From: Bin80 sp026708685
Lineage (GTDB): Bacteria; Bacteroidota; Rhodothermia; Rhodothermales; Bin80
Assembly: GCA_965200955.1 (NCBI GenBank)
Contig: OZ241742.1
Location: 1,736,001 to 1,800,000 of the forward strand
DNA: 64,000 nt
Reading direction: 5' to 3'
Positions 8,756-17,737 of this stretch are shown here, one piece after another. The notes beneath the pieces are model-generated. The model worked only from the letters and a program-made list of their open reading frames with translations, did not search any database and was not told the origin of the DNA. The translations under genes and the position numbers were made by a program. Each line of letters opens with the position of its first letter. Position 1 is the stretch's first letter.

Positions 8756-10266
8756 AAGTATCAAAAATCACACCATCCTCCACAGCTGATCTTTCGGATA
8801 CAGGCAAAGTCACTGGGGAAGGATTAACCTATGACGATGTGCTTCTGGTTCCCGGTCGGTCGAGTATTATGCCGCGTGAGGCTCAGATTCACACATGGGT
8901 GACGCGAAAAATCAAATTGAACATTCCATTGATTTCTGCAGCCATGGATACGGTCACCGAAGCCAAACTTGCGATCGCCATGGCACGAGAGGGGGGAGTT
9001 GGGGTTCTTCACAAGAACATGACCGTTGAAGATCAGGCATCACAGGTTCGACGCGTCAAGCGATCGGAGAGTGGGATGATTCTGGATCCGATCACACTGG
9101 ATGTAGATAGTACCGTTGGCGATGCACGGGTGTTGATGTCCAAGTACTCCATTGGAGGGATTCCCATTGTGGATCAGGATCATTTTTTGTTGGGGATCAT
9201 TACGAATCGGGATTTACGGTTTCAAGAGGATAACAAACAACCCGTTCAAGATGTAATGACATCAACCCCGCTTCATACGACTCCAGTAGGAACCACATTG
9301 GAGCAGGCTGAAGCGATTCTCCAAAAATATAAAATCGAAAAACTTCCAGTCGTTGACGGAGAGGGCCATCTCAAAGGCCTGATCACATTCAAAGATATTG
9401 AAAAGAAACGTCGTCATCCTTTTGCCTGTAAGGATAGCCATGGGCGGCTCCGTGTCGGGGCTGCTGTTGGAGTCTTTGGAGACATGTTGGAGCGGGTGGA
9501 TGCATTGGTGAATGAAGGGGTTGATTTTATTGTTGTGGATACGGCACATGGACACTCTGAGGGGGTTTTGACTGCAGTTGAGCAGATCAAGTCCAGTTAT
9601 GGTTCGCTTCAGCTTGTCGCAGGGAATGTCGCTACCCGTCAGGGAACGGAGGATTTGATTGTAGCTGGTGCCGATGGAATCAAGGTGGGAATTGGCCCAG
9701 GTTCCATTTGTACGACGAGAGTGGTGGCTGGTGTAGGAGTTCCTCAGCTGACTGCAGTCCTTGACTGTGCGGGTGCTGCTCAGCCTCATGGCATCCCTAT
9801 CATTGCTGATGGAGGAATCAAGCAGACGGGAGACATCCCAAAAGCGATTGCAGCGGGTGCATCCAGCATCATGGTTGGCAGTTTATTTGCAGCGGTGGAT
9901 GAAAGTCCAGGGGAGACGGTGATTTACGAGGGGCGCAAGTTTAAATCCTATCGAGGCATGGGGTCTTTGGGGGCCATGAAAAAAGGTAGTAAAGATCGAT
10001 ATTTTCAGGATGCCGAAGATGACATCAAGAAACTGGTACCCGAGGGGATTGAGGGAAGAGTCCCCTACAGTGGCTATCTCCATGAGGTCATTTATCAGAT
10101 GATTGGTGGTTTAAGGGCTGCCATGGGCTATTGTGGATGTGAAGATCTTGAAACGTTCCGAACGAAATCCCAATTTGTAAAGATCACTGCCAGTGGACTC
10201 CGTGAGAGCCATCCTCATAGTGTGCACATTACAAAGGAAGCTCCCAACTACAGCTTCCGCCGGTAA
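8752..10266 (+). CDS. guaB: Inosine-5'-monophosphate dehydrogenase
   Basis: Oxidises IMP to XMP with NAD+, the first committed step to guanine nucleotides; cytosolic tetramer. The TIM-barrel start GLTYDDVLLVPG lies near residue 24, followed by PLISAAMDTVTEAKLAIAMA. Two CBS domains interrupt the barrel at about residues 105-220. The catalytic loop GPGSICTTRVV places the active-site cysteine near residue 320, and the flap YRGMGSLGAM follows. It has about 15 extra residues before the conserved N-terminus compared with the E. coli enzyme (504 versus 488). It closes the operon that starts with the epimerase. Confidence 0.95.
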   Translation: MKVSKITPSSTADLSDTGKVTGEGLTYDDVLLVPGRSSIMPREAQIHTWVTRKIKLNIPLISAAMDTVTEAKLAIAMAREGGVGVLHKNMTVEDQASQVRRVKRSESGMILDPITLDVDSTVGDARVLMSKYSIGGIPIVDQDHFLLGIITNRDLRFQEDNKQPVQDVMTSTPLHTTPVGTTLEQAEAILQKYKIEKLPVVDGEGHLKGLITFKDIEKKRRHPFACKDSHGRLRVGAAVGVFGDMLERVDALVNEGVDFIVVDTAHGHSEGVLTAVEQIKSSYGSLQLVAGNVATRQGTEDLIVAGADGIKVGIGPGSICTTRVVAGVGVPQLTAVLDCAGAAQPHGIPIIADGGIKQTGDIPKAIAAGASSIMVGSLFAAVDESPGETVIYEGRKFKSYRGMGSLGAMKKGSKDRYFQDAEDDIKKLVPEGIEGRVPYSGYLHEVIYQMIGGLRAAMGYCGCEDLETFRTKSQFVKITASGLRESHPHSVHITKEAPNYSFRR

Positions 10267-10404
10267 TCCCAAACCGACTGGATTCGAATCCACTGCCACC
10301 AAATCCAGGATAATTCATTGTTCAATCTACTTTCACTCGTCTCACACAGAGGTCAGGGATCAGAAAGAGGAGTAACGATGAAATGTGGTTCGGTGCGGAA
10401 AATT

Positions 10405-10435
10405 CTTGACCAGATGGGAAGTGTTAATGGTCAAG
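10405..10435 (-). terminator. Candidate terminator at the end of the Gfo/Idh/MocA gene
   Basis: A perfect 8-base inverted repeat (CTTGACCA at 10405-10412 and TGGTCAAG at 10428-10435, 15-base loop) overlaps the last codons and stop of the minus-strand oxidoreductase gene. Read on the minus strand it is followed by AATTTT, a weak U-run. It lies between two convergent genes, which fits a terminator, but the long loop and short T-run keep confidence low. Confidence 0.35.
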
Positions 10436-11497
10436 TCGAATGGTGCGTTGCTCACGGGCAGCTTGGTCAGCTGCGAGAACGATCTTGAGGCTACTCACAG
10501 CATCCTGCATGTGATCGGTTAAATCAAGATCTTCTGCAATCGCACGGAGAAGGAACTGCTGTTCTAACGCACACAGTTCATCATGGCTAGGCTCGTCAGA
10601 TGTATCAATCAATTCGTCGTCACGATCAAAATGTCCATGTGCATCGCGACTGCTATGGTGAATTTTGAGTCCACCGGTTTGTGTATGCCCCTCAATATCA
10701 TCGGTTTGATCCTTGGCTTCATCTACAATGCTGACAGAGCCAAGTGGGCCAACGACATCCTTTACAAATGAGGCGGTTTCACTCATCATGGGTCCCCATC
10801 CAGCCTCGTACCACCCAACAGATCCATCATCAAACGAGACCTGCAACTGTCCATAATTGTACATGTCAGCGGCGATTTCATCGGAGAGGCGGGCTCCAAT
10901 TGCACTGACAGCAACAGGGCGTGCACGGGTCATCTGGCACATTACATCTACATAGTGAACTCCGCAGTCCACGATGGGAGACATGGAGTTCATCAGATTA
11001 CGATGGGTCTCCCATTGATCACCGCTACTTTGCTGATTCAGGTTCATGCGCATGACAAGGGGCTTGCCGAGTTGTTGGGCAATGGAAATAAATTTTTTCC
11101 ATGCAGGATGGACACGAAGGATGTAGCCAATGACCACTTTCCGGTCTAGTTTGAGGGCTAAGTCAACCAGCATCTGTGCTTCTTCGGCAGTTTCTGCGAG
11201 TGGTTTTTCTACGAAGACATGACAATTGGCCTCCAGTCCCATTCGCACATAATCCACATGAGTGTCTGGATAAGTATTGATCGAAACAACGTTAGGTGAT
11301 GTTTCGACGAGGGCATCCTTGTAGGATGCGAATGTTGGTAGGCCTCCCAATTCATCACTCACCTGATTGCGTGAATCTGGCGTTCGGCTGACAAGCCCTA
11401 CGATTTCAAACGCATCCATGGAGTGATAGGCACGAGCGTGGGATGCTCCCATATGACCGCATCCCGCCACGAGGACTTTATATTTTTTGTCCGACAT
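10424..11497 (-). CDS. Gfo/Idh/MocA-family NAD(P)-dependent oxidoreductase
   Basis: Member of the family that oxidises or reduces sugars, inositols and related polyols. The N-terminal Rossmann fold has VLVAGCGHMGASHARAY (residues 8-24). The family signature EKPLAETAEEAQ is near residue 97, where EKP carries the catalytic lysine. The conserved C-terminal-domain histidine motif is DCGVHYVDVM (about residue 180). Length (357) is normal. It is a lone minus-strand gene convergent with guaB. The substrate cannot be told from sequence; the many sugar-acid genes elsewhere in the window make a carbohydrate role reasonable. Confidence 0.87.
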   Translation of the reverse strand: MSDKKYKVLVAGCGHMGASHARAYHSMDAFEIVGLVSRTPDSRNQVSDELGGLPTFASYKDALVETSPNVVSINTYPDTHVDYVRMGLEANCHVFVEKPLAETAEEAQMLVDLALKLDRKVVIGYILRVHPAWKKFISIAQQLGKPLVMRMNLNQQSSGDQWETHRNLMNSMSPIVDCGVHYVDVMCQMTRARPVAVSAIGARLSDEIAADMYNYGQLQVSFDDGSVGWYEAGWGPMMSETASFVKDVVGPLGSVSIVDEAKDQTDDIEGHTQTGGLKIHHSSRDAHGHFDRDDELIDTSDEPSHDELCALEQQFLLRAIAEDLDLTDHMQDAVSSLKIVLAADQAAREQRTIRLDH

Positions 11498-11882
11498 GTA
11501 GATTATGAATCAGTGAAAACAATGGTACTATGGGATGATTTGATAGTTCAGACGAAAAGATGAGGTGAGCAATCATCCACGATGATCAAATGTCTACAGC
11601 GTTCCATCAGGGCCTCTCCATATCTTCCAGTTTTAAAGCAGGTCCAAGTTTATCAATGCATTGATCATTAGGGTAGAGTTTGGCGGTGTATACGCTGATC
11701 CAATGGCACCCTTGAACTCAGATATAAGACCTGAAGACTAGTTTTGATTTGGTTTAATGAGGTTTTTTGAAGTAGTTTATTCAAGAATGTAAACTGAGCT
11801 CTATGTGGGTTTTTTTTGATGGCTCATGACCAAATGATTGAGACCGATTCTGAATTGCTGATTAATTGTTGACTCTAATCCA
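11498..11882. other. Intergenic region between divergent genes
   Basis: This 385-base spacer separates the minus-strand oxidoreductase from the plus-strand oxygenase-like gene and presumably holds both promoters. It is AT-rich near its right end, with a run of eight T near 11810. I see no open reading frame or RNA gene. Confidence 0.4.
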
Positions 11883-14282
11883 ATGAGTAAAACGAAAACC
11901 TTTGATCATCAGCCAATGGTTGATCTACTGCTGTCTGATGAATATTCTGATACATTTGCTATTGGAGGTACACTAGATGTGCCTATGCCTACAATCAACA
12001 TTGAAGGTGTAGGCAAGCTAGTCTTTCCAGTGTCAGAGTCTCAGATTGACACACTGATTTCTGTGGCTGAACAGCGCTCAGAGCGAATAGGTGGGGAAAC
12101 GTATATACGATCGAGTTTTCAGGATCGCTGGCACATTGAGGCGAACAAGATCAGTATTTCAGGAAGAGGATGGAAATCTACGTTCAATAAGATTTTGAGT
12201 TTTGTGACCAAGGAACTTGAGTTTTTTTCTGGAGAGTTAGATGCGGAATTGGACCAACTTTTGATCTACAAGGAGACGCGAGGTTCCAATGTAGATACCG
12301 AAACTGACGACCCAGGGGGAGTCATAGCAACGCTCGCAATATCATTGCCCACCTCTGGTGAAGGTGGCGATTTATACGTAACCCATAAACGTGAAGAAGC
12401 GGTCATCAGTATGTCGGCATGCACCACTTCAAAAATTACCTTTGGTGCGTTTTATTCCCAGTGCTCCGATTATATATTGCCAATTACCAGTGGACATAGA
12501 ATCTGTCTGATCTACAAACTGTCGGTTCGTCAAGAACAAAACCCGACGGACTCCCCTCGTGCTTCCAGACTCATTCATCAAATCGCCGATCATCTGAATC
12601 AATGGAAAGACCATGGACAGAGAGATAAGATTGTGTGGTTACTGGATTATTCTTATCGCAGAGAAGGCGTGTTATTCAATACATTAAAGGGCTCTGACGC
12701 GGCAATTGCAAGAATTCTGGACCAAGCTGCCCACTATGCGGATTGTATCCTGAATACGGCGGAGCTTTGTGTACTGAAAAAGGAAAAACGGATGTGGGAA
12801 ACAATGAAGACCCCCATCGCTTCAGATGATGATACAGACATAGAATCTCTCCAGGATGTTTGTGGGCATCTGGAAAACTGGCTGAACAAGGATGGAAGTT
12901 TTTCACCATTTGAAGAAATTTCGGTGTTTGAAGAGGAAGTGCTTTATACCCATGCACTTCAGGTTGTAAACGATACCAAAATATGGCTTGAAGATGACCC
13001 AGTATTTGATAATTATGGTTCAATGGTTGTACATCGGCTCCCTGCACTGGTCATCTTCCCCCGGTCAAGAACCTACGATCTGGTACTCAAAGCTGGCATC
13101 GGCTATGCTGTCGCATGGACAATAGAGCAGCTTCAAGAGATCAGTGATACAGAAATAACCGATCTCATCATGGATCTGTTAGAGCGATGGCCCAAGGAGT
13201 GGACTGACTATGAGGATCATAACCGTGATGGAATGCTCCATCTTTTTGCGGAGACCCGTCAACTTCATTTGGCAAAGAATTTTCTGCACAATACAGTCCT
13301 CAACCATTATGATGGAACCGAGAATTCTTCTCTGGCTACACTGATCTTTCTGATGGACAGCAACACGGCTAGCGATTTTGTATCACGATTGCTAGACATC
13401 TGGATTCATAGGCGCCCTGTTGAAATTTACCAATGGATGATGTTGATGACTGAACAACTGAGCGATGCACCAGCATCATGGCGAGGTCTTGTTACACAAT
13501 GGGCAAAAACAAGCATTTCCTATTGGCCATCTGTACTAAAGAAGTGCGCTAAATTACACCATGATAGTGAAGCTTATGCTCAATGCATAGAAGAAACAGG
13601 AGATGATGCTCTTTTTTATGAAGATCTGTATACCCTGAATCATACTTCGATCAAAAATATCTTAGACTTTGCTTGGCATTTGGATCTCATAGAAGAGTCC
13701 ATTGAAGTCGCCAAATGCATTATTGATTTTCCAGAGATCATTACTCCCAATGAAATGCTACTGTTAGCCATCAATGATCTGTATATCATAGAAGGTTTTA
13801 GTCGATCCGAAGCATATCAGTTGCTTTGGAAGCACTCAACCGATTTTTTGTTGCAGAGGAGCGAATATCCTCCCAAAAAACCTGAGAACTGGACCATTGA
13901 TGGTATTCCATCGGACACGAGCGACCTTGGCACGGAACTTCACCAGTTTTGCTTGCATCCACAGCAGAGCGTCAAGCGATTTAAAGTTTCTAAGCCTGTG
14001 CGAGACAAAATCCGCCAGATGATCAGACGATTCCGCCTGCCCATCAGATGCTATACAGAGCGTGATGGAAATCCCTATACCTTGGTTTGTTCTAAACAAC
14101 GAGTAGCCTATGAGGAAAGACTCAGAGAGTATGTCGGAGATGCCCGTATCATTGGTGTTCTCTTTGTGATACAACCCTCAGACATTATAGATAGTGAGAT
14201 TCAGCAGCGAGTCAAACGTCTTGATGAAGCCACAGATCGTTTCAATAAAAGCAAATCCGAAGGGTTGTTTCAGGATCTATGA
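11883..14282 (+). CDS. Long 2OG-Fe(II) oxygenase-like protein with apparently missing iron ligands
   Basis: The N-terminal 210 residues resemble the prolyl-4-hydroxylase-like domain of large fungal and bacterial 2-oxoglutarate oxygenases. The strand LLIYKETRGS, about residue 126, is followed by GGVIATLAISLPTSGEGGDL and by the strand SGHRICLIYKL near residue 202. Near residue 735 GNPYTLVCSKQRVAYEERL also fits the C-terminal region I recall for such proteins. In the usual pattern, an H-x-D sits where this protein has N-V-D (SNVDTETD), and the distal histidine sits where it has D (YSQCSDYILP). Both histidine ligands therefore seem absent, while the substrate-binding Arg of SGHR is kept. The middle (210-730) is helical with no motif I recognise. 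Substrate unknown; it may be a catalytically dead scaffold. The family alignment is from memory. Confidence 0.6.
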   Translation: MSKTKTFDHQPMVDLLLSDEYSDTFAIGGTLDVPMPTINIEGVGKLVFPVSESQIDTLISVAEQRSERIGGETYIRSSFQDRWHIEANKISISGRGWKSTFNKILSFVTKELEFFSGELDAELDQLLIYKETRGSNVDTETDDPGGVIATLAISLPTSGEGGDLYVTHKREEAVISMSACTTSKITFGAFYSQCSDYILPITSGHRICLIYKLSVRQEQNPTDSPRASRLIHQIADHLNQWKDHGQRDKIVWLLDYSYRREGVLFNTLKGSDAAIARILDQAAHYADCILNTAELCVLKKEKRMWETMKTPIASDDDTDIESLQDVCGHLENWLNKDGSFSPFEEISVFEEEVLYTHALQVVNDTKIWLEDDPVFDNYGSMVVHRLPALVIFPRSRTYDLVLKAGIGYAVAWTIEQLQEISDTEITDLIMDLLERWPKEWTDYEDHNRDGMLHLFAETRQLHLAKNFLHNTVLNHYDGTENSSLATLIFLMDSNTASDFVSRLLDIWIHRRPVEIYQWMMLMTEQLSDAPASWRGLVTQWAKTSISYWPSVLKKCAKLHHDSEAYAQCIEETGDDALFYEDLYTLNHTSIKNILDFAWHLDLIEESIEVAKCIIDFPEIITPNEMLLLAINDLYIIEGFSRSEAYQLLWKHSTDFLLQRSEYPPKKPENWTIDGIPSDTSDLGTELHQFCLHPQQSVKRFKVSKPVRDKIRQMIRRFRLPIRCYTERDGNPYTLVCSKQRVAYEERLREYVGDARIIGVLFVIQPSDIIDSEIQQRVKRLDEATDRFNKSKSEGLFQDL

Positions 14283-14740
14283 TCTCTTCGGTTTCGTTCA
14301 GGGGAGAGCCCTAGTTCTTCATCACAGACATCCAATACGAATGTGAACCAACAGCTCTTGAAATTTGAATTCATTGATGGTCGGACCACTCTAGCATGTG
14401 AAAATGTACCATTCCGAGTATTTTCACCGAGAGGCTTAACGACTATTCATGGTATAAGAAAATGGAATCATACAACCTGTTGTCTCTGTACCTTCATGTT
14501 TAAAATATAATTCGTAAATTCACCCTATCCTACGAAAAACATACGCGTTCAGATTTCGTAAGGTTTTTTGAGTGAGGATGTTGCGTTTCTGGGTGAAAAT
14601 CGACATTTACAATGTATTCTTGACCCGATAGATGGTTTGCTTCAGAGCATGGAAACATCATCAGGAATGAATAGATGGTCATAATGGATAGCAAGTGTCT
14701 CATTCTCTGTATTCAGTCTCATTACATTCTAAATCTATTG
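14283..14740. other. Intergenic region upstream of the TerB-like gene
   Basis: No gene is recognised here. An in-frame ATG at 14675 would extend the next protein by 22 residues, but that extension is unlike the rest of the protein and I prefer the ATG at 14741. No clear terminator after the oxygenase-like gene was found. Confidence 0.35.
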
Positions 14741-15907
14741 ATGTCAAAGGCCAAAGATTCACTTGATCACATTGCAAAACGAGGAGTAGATACCATGCAG
14801 TCTGGAGTGAATGCTGTTCACTCTGGAGTAGGGGCAGTCTCTTCAGCTGCTGGTAAACTATCCAATCTGGTTGGAAAGGCTACCTCTAAGGTCAATAAGA
14901 ATTCTGATGAGTTCAGCTATGTCATCGTGGAAGACCTTCCACATGAAGTGAAGTTATGGTATATGAGTGTTCTTGTCTGGCTTGTTCATGCAGACGACGG
15001 ACATATTGATGAACGAGAGTTATGTGAAATTCAACTTCTCATGACACAGATCAAATGCGATGCTGAAGTGCGTAAAGCCATTCGGGAGAAACTTGAGGAT
15101 CCAAACAGATTGGCGGTAGAAACGCAGATTGATCTTATTCTCAATCACGAAGCCCTGACCGACAGCAATATGGTAGCGGCCCTACAATGCTCACTGATGA
15201 AAGATGCGATTCGGGTCTGTAGGGCTACGTCCGACGGGCCCGCTCATGCGCAAGGTGTGATCTGTCAGCTGTCCGAATACCTTTTATTGAAACAGGATCA
15301 GGTTGAGTTCATTGAGAATGCCTGCCAACAAGATGAGAAGATATTGTCTGGTGAGTTATCAGATTCACAGATTATGGATGCAGCCAAAGCCATGGCTGCA
15401 CAAGCTACGGCTGTAGGGGTTCCAGTTGCAGCCGTCTACTTGAGTGGTAGTGTTGCTGGCCTAAGTGCAGCTGGAATTACATCGGGACTGGCAGCACTTG
15501 GAGTCGGTGGACTGCTGGGTTTATCTGCGATGGTGACAGGTATTGGTGTTGCTCTGATTGGTGGTGTCGTTGCTTACAAAGGTATACGATGGGCACTTGG
15601 TGGGTCAGAAAGGAATCGCTCATCGTTGAGAGAGATGATGCTACAGGAAGTATTACGTACCCACCAAAGAGCAATCATCAATCTTGGTGAAGACATGTCT
15701 CACTTTGGAGATCGTATTGTCAGACTTACCCAAGAGATGACGTATAATCGGGAAGCTATAGAACTACTATCACGGGAAGTTGCACTTTTATCCAGATCGG
15801 CTAAAGCGATCACCCGACTTGGCGATCAAGCCAATGACATAGAACATGATCTACAGGAAACCGTAGAGAAAGCAAGTGATGAACAAAAAGTTCCAGAATC
15901 AAGCTGA
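14741..15907 (+). CDS. TerB-like domain protein with glycine-rich membrane region (uncharacterised)
   Basis: About 388 residues. The N-terminus (1-45) is Ser/Gly/Ala/Val-rich with imperfect repeats (SGVNAVHSGVGAVSS). Residues about 60-190 look like a TerB/DjlA-type helical domain, with VLVWLVHADDGHIDERELCE resembling the acidic metal-binding loop of that fold. Residues about 220-290 form a long Gly/Ala-rich hydrophobic stretch (AAGITSGLAALGVGGLLGLS, then GIGVALIGGVVAYKGIRWAL), likely two or three membrane helices. The C-terminus is predicted helical or coiled-coil. Start at 14741 is preferred over 14675 because the family-like sequence begins at MSKAKDSLDH. The last 29 bases overlap the next gene, so the two products probably work together. 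Function unknown. Confidence 0.65.
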   Translation: MSKAKDSLDHIAKRGVDTMQSGVNAVHSGVGAVSSAAGKLSNLVGKATSKVNKNSDEFSYVIVEDLPHEVKLWYMSVLVWLVHADDGHIDERELCEIQLLMTQIKCDAEVRKAIREKLEDPNRLAVETQIDLILNHEALTDSNMVAALQCSLMKDAIRVCRATSDGPAHAQGVICQLSEYLLLKQDQVEFIENACQQDEKILSGELSDSQIMDAAKAMAAQATAVGVPVAAVYLSGSVAGLSAAGITSGLAALGVGGLLGLSAMVTGIGVALIGGVVAYKGIRWALGGSERNRSSLREMMLQEVLRTHQRAIINLGEDMSHFGDRIVRLTQEMTYNREAIELLSREVALLSRSAKAITRLGDQANDIEHDLQETVEKASDEQKVPESS

Positions 15908-17342
15908 ACTGGTAGCACTGGTTCAACGGCATCAATTGAATTGTCTTCAACAGGTGATTCACAACTGGGGTAAGCAATTGACCCAGTTGGAGAATGAATC
16001 TGTAAGTCAATCTACTGATCTTGACCGTCTCAGAAAAGAAATTGCTAAGTTACATGGAGAGCACAGTATAGATGCCGAATCCACGATCTCCCAGATACCT
16101 GATCGTAGAGATCATCATGTTTCTGATTCTTCCTTCGTTCAAAAAATGCAGTTCGCTAAGGATCCGTCTGATCAGCTTCCCCCAATGATTGCACCCCCAA
16201 GTGTCGGCGAAGATTGGAATCTTTATATCAAGGATGTGAACCAGTATATTGCTGATCATGGGATTGATGTGGCACCAGATCCACTTGAGCAGCTCCTCCC
16301 TTCCGATCGAGTAGCGGCAATTCGTGATGAGTTCGTTGATCACTTCTGCCCAGCACCATGGGATCGCTGGGATTATAGTGCTGTTGCCTTAGCAGTCATT
16401 CTTGGAGCTGTTACGGATTATCTCTTGGTTGCTACACCTGGGGGTATCTTTAAAGGAAAAGAGCAACGTGCAAGTCCTGTTACCCAATGGATGAAACAGC
16501 AATCTCAGAAGATTGCCCCCATCCAAAGTGGGGACACCATAGAACGCAATGCTTTTCAACAATGGCTGGCAGAACTAACGACCACCGCCGAAAAATGGGC
16601 CAAAGTTCCCATTGATCTGATCTCTCCCAAAGATGGACTGACACCTAGAACCCATCGGCTGGCATCCTTGGGACACGATCCTATTCTAGGTCTTGTCTTT
16701 GGGGTGATGGATATCATTTCTGGGAAATGCACCTTCATTGATGCATCTGGTAAATGGGGAGTTCTGGATCATGCTGGCTACCCGGGCACGCCTAACCCCT
16801 TAGAAGCACTTGTGAAAGTGGTCGTTCATGGATTCTCTGATGTTTTTACCAAACAGGGGCTACCAATTCCTTTCATGGCATCCTTTCTTCAAGTGAGTGC
16901 AAACTCTGGATTTACGGTGAAAGAAGGGGGAGATGCATTACCAGTCAAGGATGTCATCAGGTATATGTATGCCAATGGCTACGATCTACGTCACTTCGTG
17001 ACCACAGCAATCTCACCAGGAATCGCCGAGGCACTCTTATGGACATACCATGGCATACGAGCATATGCGACCGGTTCTAAAACGAAGGAAGCTGGTATTT
17101 CAGAAAAAATGAAACAAAAGCAGATGCTGGTAATGACGCACGCTTTACTTGGATCAGCGAATATTATGAAAACGGCATTATATGGGTGGAATCCTCTGGC
17201 GATCAATTTTGCCCAGTTTAAGACACTCGCTCTCCGCATGATATCACTTGTCAAACTCTCTTTGGAGCGCGATCAAATGGTTCAGAACACCCTTAATCAG
17301 CAATTAGATCGTATCATTTCCGAAGCACGTATCCTGAACTGA
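15879..17342 (+). CDS. Large helical protein, partner of the TerB-like membrane protein (uncharacterised)
   Basis: About 487 residues, with no catalytic motif I can name. The N-terminus (1-60) is a likely coiled coil (HNWGKQLTQLENE, STDLDRLRKEIAKLHGEH). A short hydrophobic stretch lies near residue 170 (YSAVALAVILGAVTDYLLVA). The middle has a distinctive block, HRLASLGHDPILGLVFGVMD, then IISGKCTFIDASGKWGVLD; later come NGYDLRHFVTTAISPGIAE and THALLGSANIMKTALYGWNP. I have an impression that the HDP-LG-VFG block recurs in uncharacterised bacterial proteins, but cannot verify it. A GTG at 15876 directly precedes the ATG chosen. The start lies inside the upstream gene, indicating translational coupling. 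Confidence 0.6.
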   Translation: MNKKFQNQAELVALVQRHQLNCLQQVIHNWGKQLTQLENESVSQSTDLDRLRKEIAKLHGEHSIDAESTISQIPDRRDHHVSDSSFVQKMQFAKDPSDQLPPMIAPPSVGEDWNLYIKDVNQYIADHGIDVAPDPLEQLLPSDRVAAIRDEFVDHFCPAPWDRWDYSAVALAVILGAVTDYLLVATPGGIFKGKEQRASPVTQWMKQQSQKIAPIQSGDTIERNAFQQWLAELTTTAEKWAKVPIDLISPKDGLTPRTHRLASLGHDPILGLVFGVMDIISGKCTFIDASGKWGVLDHAGYPGTPNPLEALVKVVVHGFSDVFTKQGLPIPFMASFLQVSANSGFTVKEGGDALPVKDVIRYMYANGYDLRHFVTTAISPGIAEALLWTYHGIRAYATGSKTKEAGISEKMKQKQMLVMTHALLGSANIMKTALYGWNPLAINFAQFKTLALRMISLVKLSLERDQMVQNTLNQQLDRIISEARILN

Positions 17343-17737
17343 ATCGTCCATGATCACTACATTCAAAGAATTGATTGCGAATCCAGATGTTCATATGAAG
17401 TTCATTTCAGTTGGATGTACTATAACTCCAAGCTCATCTACTGGGGAGGATATCATTTTAAAATGAACTTTCACTCTTACATATAGAAAAATATCAGCGA
17501 TTCATGATTCATCATTTGAATATTCTCAACCCAAAGAGATGATGTTGAGCACGACAGCATTAAATGACAGATGCGCACATCTATATGAGCACGATCTACT
17601 CAATGCAGGGGAAGCAATCAATTCTTTAATCAGCATGAGTATTCTCATTTTAGGTGATTCAAAATCAGATAATCAATCCAAATGATAGATTCTTCGTATT
17701 TCTTTGGACTTACCGATCAAATCCACCTGCTGATGTG
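17343..17737. other. Intergenic region upstream of rel/spoT
   Basis: No gene is recognised. An in-frame start at 17654 would add 28 residues to the Rel protein, but these do not resemble the conserved N-terminus. The stretch is AT-rich and probably holds the promoter of the rel gene. Confidence 0.35.

Noticed and set aside
10280..10302. tRNA- or tmRNA-like 3' end after guaB (ATTCGAAT loop-like sequence followed by CCACCA)
   Set aside because: The flanking bases do not form a T-stem or acceptor stem, and a full tRNA or tmRNA would have to overlap the guaB coding sequence. The TGGATTCGAATCCA palindrome is probably chance.
10343..10364. GTCAGGGATCAGAAA recurring near 19500
   Set aside because: A single short shared word between a spacer and the rel coding region; no longer homology around it, so treated as coincidence.
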